DNA from: JBGSTR01 sp963707135
GTDB lineage: Bacteria > Pseudomonadota > Gammaproteobacteria > Chromatiales > Chromatiaceae
Assembly (NCBI GenBank): GCA_963707135.1
Contig: CAVPOY010000017.1
Coordinates: forward strand, 24,883 to 88,882
Length of the DNA: 64,000 bases
Direction of reading: 5' to 3'
Shown: one piece after another, positions 60,880 to 64,000 of the stretch
How the letters are laid out: each line of letters begins with the position of its first letter
Position numbering within the stretch: the first letter of the stretch is position 1
The notes under the pieces: generated by a model
Seen by the model: the letters and a program-made list of their open reading frames with translations, nothing else
Database searches by the model: none
Told to the model about the DNA's origin: nothing
Program-made: the position numbers and the translations under genes

Positions 60880-63297
60880 ATGGCTCCGAGAAGAAGAAGC
60901 AAATCGTTAGGCGCACTGGGTGCTTTGCTCGCCCTGGTGCTGTCCGCGCCGGGCATGGCCGATGACGACCGCGAGCGCGACACGACAGGTGGCGAGTTCT
61001 CGATCAGCCGCGCCGACTGGCGGGCCGATCGGCAACAGCTGACGGTCTACGGCGAGCTCGGCGGCGCCGACCGCGTCACGGTTCGCAACGCCTACGACGC
61101 CTCCCAGATCCTGACGGCCGATGCCCGCACCTATCGCGGCTATTGGCGCGCCGTGGTCAGCAGCCCGACCCCGGTTCCCTGCCGGGTAGCCGCCACAACA
61201 TCTGACGGCCGAAGCGTGGAGCAGGATGTCCGCCGGGCGCCCGCCGACTGCGCCCCGACAGAAATGCCAGACACGCCCGAGCCGGACAATGAGCCGCCGG
61301 TCGCGAATGCCGGACCCGACCAGACCGTCGCGCTGGCCGTCGGTCAGTCGAGCATCGCCGTGACCCTGGATGGCAGCGGATCGTCCGACCCGGACGGCAG
61401 CGTCGCCTGCTACGCCTGGACCGGAACCCCCGACCCGGCCGATACCCAGAGTCCGACCCTGGACCTCGCCGCCGGCACCTACCAGTTCACGCTGGTCGTC
61501 ACCGACGACGCCGGCGCGCGGAGCGCCGCCGACAGCGTCTCGGTCACCGTCGAGCCGCCTGTTGTCAGCGGCGATCCGCATGCGGCCATCTCGGTCTACG
61601 AGGGGCCGGGCACCTGCCTGGGCTGCCACGAGGACGAGGCCCGGGAGATGCACGGCTCGGTGCACTACCAGCAGTCGGGCCCGACGGACTTCGTCACCAA
61701 CATCTCCGGTCCCGCCGGCGAGCGCTGGAACGGCCTTCCCGGCGAGGGCTTCTCCGGCGTCAACACCTACTGCGGCGCCCATGAGAACTCGCCGCGCTTC
61801 ACCTGCGCGGGGTGCCACGTGGGCAACGGCCGTTTCCCGAAGACACCGGACCTGTTCCTGACCCTCTCGAACGAAGAGCAGCTGGACGAGCTGGCGAACA
61901 TCGACTGCCTGACCTGTCACCAGGACCAGTACAAGCGCTTCCCCGACCCCACCGGAACCTTCCTTGAGCTGACCATCGTCACGCCCGACCCCGCCACCGG
62001 CAAGCCGAACCCCAGCCTGCCGCCGATCGTACGCACCGGTCTGCAGGGAATCCCCGAGGTCGATCCGGCGACCGGGGACTTCCAGTTCGTCCCCGCGGAT
62101 CCGGACAACCCGCTGCTCGCCGGCGCACCGATCCCGCTGATGCCGTTCTCGGCGGTCGAGGCCGCGCGCGGTGTGCACGCAACGACCCGCCAGTCCTGCC
62201 TGAACTGTCATGCCGGGGCCGGGGGGGCCGACGGTGCCAAGCGCGGCGATCTGTCCTCGCTGCTGGCCGACCCGCCCATCGGGCTGGACATGCACATGAG
62301 CAGCGCCGGAGGCGGCCTGACGTGCGCGGACTGTCACTCCGAAGGTGGGCATCGAGTCGCCGGGCGCGGTGTCGACCTGCGACCCAACGACGTGGCCGGC
62401 CGTCTGACCTGCGAGAACAGCGGCTGCCACAGCGACCGGCCGCATGGCGACTACAGCGCGCGGACAGGTTCCGCGCGCGACACCCACGCCCGACACATCG
62501 CCTGCCAGACCTGCCACATCCCGGTTTTCGGCAAGGGCGTCGCAACCGAGATGTCGCGCGACTGGGAGGACCCGCACTACTCCGCGAAGGCCTGTAACGG
62601 CCGCGGCGGCTGGCTGCCGCGCGAGGACAAGGCCGGCAACGTGATCCCGAGCTACGCCTGGTTCAACGGCACCAGCGAGGTCCATGTGCTGGGCGAGCCG
62701 GCGTCGAACCTGCCGACCGTCGCCCTGGCCAACAGCGAGGCCGATCTGCTGGGTCTGCCGCGGGGCAGCGATGCCTATGTGCTCGGCCTGCCGCTGGGCA
62801 GCGTATCCGACGCCGGCGCCAAGCTGCAGCCTATGAAGGAGCACCTGGGCAAGCTCGCGCTGCACACGGCGAGCGACACCCTGATCGGCCATTCGACGTT
62901 CGAGTTCTTCCGCACCGGCGACTTCGACGCGGCAGTTCGCAGCGGCATGGCGCAGACCGACGGCATGAGCGCGAGCGACGACTACGAGGTGGTGGCCGTT
63001 CACACCTTCCAGAGCATCAACCACGGGGTCGAGGTATCGACCAACGCCCTCGGGTGCGGGGCCTGCCACAGCAGCTACGGCAGCGGCGGGCCGGTGCGCA
63101 TGGACCTCAAGGGCGAACTGGGCTACGAGCTCAAGGGCCCGACGAGTCAGGTCTGCACCCAGTGCCACGGCAACAAGGGCTCCATGAGCTTCGCGAAGAT
63201 CCACGAGAAGCACGTCAAGGACAAGGGCCGGGACTGCTCGACCTGCCACAAGTTCTCGCGACCCGAGCGAGGTCTGAGCACCAGGATCGGCGGTTAG
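60880..63297 (+). CDS. Secreted decaheme c-type cytochrome with PKD domain
   Basis: An 805-residue protein. Signal peptide to about residue 27, an unknown beta domain (~30-130), and a PKD/Ig-like domain (PPVANAGPDQTV, LDGSGSSDPDGSVACYAW, YQFTLVVTDDAGARS; ~143-228). Then come ten heme sites: CLGCH ~246, CAGCH ~309, CLTCH ~343, CLNCH ~440, CADCH ~482, an unusual C-x4-C-H (CENSGCH ~511), CQTCH ~542, CGACH ~726, CTQCH ~759 and CSTCH ~786. Many extra His can serve as distal ligands. Likely a periplasmic or extracellular electron carrier or reductase; substrate unknown. No partner beta-barrel or oxidase is adjacent. Confidence 0.88.
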   Translation: MAPRRRSKSLGALGALLALVLSAPGMADDDRERDTTGGEFSISRADWRADRQQLTVYGELGGADRVTVRNAYDASQILTADARTYRGYWRAVVSSPTPVPCRVAATTSDGRSVEQDVRRAPADCAPTEMPDTPEPDNEPPVANAGPDQTVALAVGQSSIAVTLDGSGSSDPDGSVACYAWTGTPDPADTQSPTLDLAAGTYQFTLVVTDDAGARSAADSVSVTVEPPVVSGDPHAAISVYEGPGTCLGCHEDEAREMHGSVHYQQSGPTDFVTNISGPAGERWNGLPGEGFSGVNTYCGAHENSPRFTCAGCHVGNGRFPKTPDLFLTLSNEEQLDELANIDCLTCHQDQYKRFPDPTGTFLELTIVTPDPATGKPNPSLPPIVRTGLQGIPEVDPATGDFQFVPADPDNPLLAGAPIPLMPFSAVEAARGVHATTRQSCLNCHAGAGGADGAKRGDLSSLLADPPIGLDMHMSSAGGGLTCADCHSEGGHRVAGRGVDLRPNDVAGRLTCENSGCHSDRPHGDYSARTGSARDTHARHIACQTCHIPVFGKGVATEMSRDWEDPHYSAKACNGRGGWLPREDKAGNVIPSYAWFNGTSEVHVLGEPASNLPTVALANSEADLLGLPRGSDAYVLGLPLGSVSDAGAKLQPMKEHLGKLALHTASDTLIGHSTFEFFRTGDFDAAVRSGMAQTDGMSASDDYEVVAVHTFQSINHGVEVSTNALGCGACHSSYGSGGPVRMDLKGELGYELKGPTSQVCTQCHGNKGSMSFAKIHEKHVKDKGRDCSTCHKFSRPERGLSTRIGG

Positions 63298-63509
63298 GAG
63301 TACCGCCGCCGACTGACGACGCACTCGGACAGGGACGTCCGGTGCGCCATGATTCAATCGACCGCTTCACGCCCGTTCACCGCGCGCCGACAGCCCCCCC
63401 TGGGGCCGCAACTCGCAGCCGGATCACGCAATGGTTACTTTTGGCAGCGGATTACCGCCCCGCCCGGGCCAATCTCCGCGTGGGGCGGTGTCCGCTTACC
63501 GCTACCCAT

Positions 63510-64000
63510 CTACGGCGACCCGGGGACGAGCCAATCCGTTACGGCGACCAAGCCGCCGGCCGGACCCTCCTGGAACTGGGCGATATAGGCCCCGCGCGAA
63601 ACAAACCGTTGGCCAGGCGCAAGACTGATTCGCGGGTACATCCCCGTGTACGGGACGCGGTCGACGAGATGTTCGATTCGCTCCAGCAGATAGTCGCGGA
63701 GGAAAAAGCCACGGATGCCGAGCACGGCGCCTCCGCCCGTCTTCAGCGTGAAGTACGCGTTTGCCTGTGCGACTTGTGCGTCGGGCGCATAGATGCGTTT
63801 TGCCTTGAGCCAGCCCGTGGAACGCAGTAGCAGCCGCGGCAGCTTGGACGGGATCTCGTAAGGGTGGACCAGGTAGACCCGGTCGCGGATCTCGGTAGAG
63901 ATCTGCGCGGGGTCGGTACCGTAAAGGGTCGTGGACAGGTAGAACCGCTTCGGGCCCGTCACGGATTCCAGCTTCCACAGTTCCGTGAGCTCGGATTTAT
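63510..64000 (-). CDS. Unknown protein, 5' end outside window
   Basis: A minus-strand frame open to the window edge: SELTELWKLESVTGPKRFYLSTTLYGTDPAQISTEIRD, then GGGAVLGIRGFFLRDYLLERIEHLVDRVPYTG, ending LVAVTDWLVPGSP. Only the C-terminal 160 or so residues are seen. No family is recognised. The frame passes the GTG at 63962 without a break, so the true start is upstream of base 64000. It is convergent with the cytochrome gene, 212 bases apart. Confidence 0.6.
   Translation of the reverse strand, partial: KSELTELWKLESVTGPKRFYLSTTLYGTDPAQISTEIRDRVYLVHPYEIPSKLPRLLLRSTGWLKAKRIYAPDAQVAQANAYFTLKTGGGAVLGIRGFFLRDYLLERIEHLVDRVPYTGMYPRISLAPGQRFVSRGAYIAQFQEGPAGGLVAVTDWLVPGSP

Noticed and set aside
60907..63357. 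816-codon open frame antisense to the decaheme cytochrome
   Set aside because: GC-rich codon use leaves the opposite strand open; the plus strand has signal peptide, PKD and ten heme motifs, while the antisense product is low-complexity Val/Ala/Gly/Arg with no domain.

Overview
The window is a GC-rich gammaproteobacterial chromosome segment. The rhodanese-TusA-DsrE2 sulfur-transfer cluster beside siroheme synthase, a second DsrE-like periplasmic protein, a Gly/Tyr-rich secreted protein resembling sulfur globule proteins, a PHA synthase and a large multiheme cytochrome all suggest a sulfur-oxidising purple bacterium (Chromatiales, probably Chromatiaceae). This is inference from gene content; no rRNA or other taxonomic marker is present.

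Layout. 0-2.5 kb: truncated PhoH ATPase, DsrE-like protein, an unknown gene, a Mug-type DNA glycosylase and an FmdB-type zinc ribbon. 2.6-6.8 kb: AI-2E/PerM permease, a LysR regulator and a divergent FadL porin. 7.0-9.8 kb: dsrE2-tusA-rhodanese (minus) divergent from cysG (plus). 9.7-12.7 kb: HD hydrolase and an overlapping ParA/CYTH-CHAD pair. 12.9-18.8 kb: transaldolase, P-type cation ATPase, DHH phosphoesterase and ndk. 18.8-26.3 kb: housekeeping run rlmN-pilW-rodZ-hisS-yfgM-bamB-der. 26.3-27.6 kb: small decayed island (IS1380 remnant, broken FkbM methyltransferase). 27.6-39.1 kb: darP/yjgA, recJ, DUF5658 protein, an mrfB/mrfA-like nuclease-helicase pair, adenosine kinase, DUF455 protein, glycerate kinase and an FKBP isomerase. 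39.9-41.8 kb: FNR-like regulator and two small secreted proteins. 42.0-55.6 kb: copper-handling region with a sigma-54 activator, two multicopper oxidases, CusB and CusA, interrupted by a DUF559 endonuclease gene inside a cluster of palindromic repeats. 55.7-64 kb: secreted unknown, second FKBP, a carboxymuconolactone-decarboxylase/Rieske fusion, PHA synthase, a decaheme PKD cytochrome and a truncated unknown gene.

How parts fit. The sulfur genes could pass persulfide sulfur from rhodanese to TusA to DsrE2, while CysG supplies siroheme. The 42-56 kb block looks like a periplasmic copper oxidation and efflux locus. Both oxidase genes carry the same 27-base dyad upstream together with TGTCA/TGACA palindromes, which suggests one shared control circuit, possibly involving the adjacent sigma-54 activator.

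Cautions. Several genes are split by single-base shifts, often at GGG runs (rhodanese, rodZ, cusA and especially the second oxidase with at least fifteen). Sequencing or polishing error is a serious alternative to true gene decay. A composite palindromic repeat family sits just past gene 3' ends at five places.
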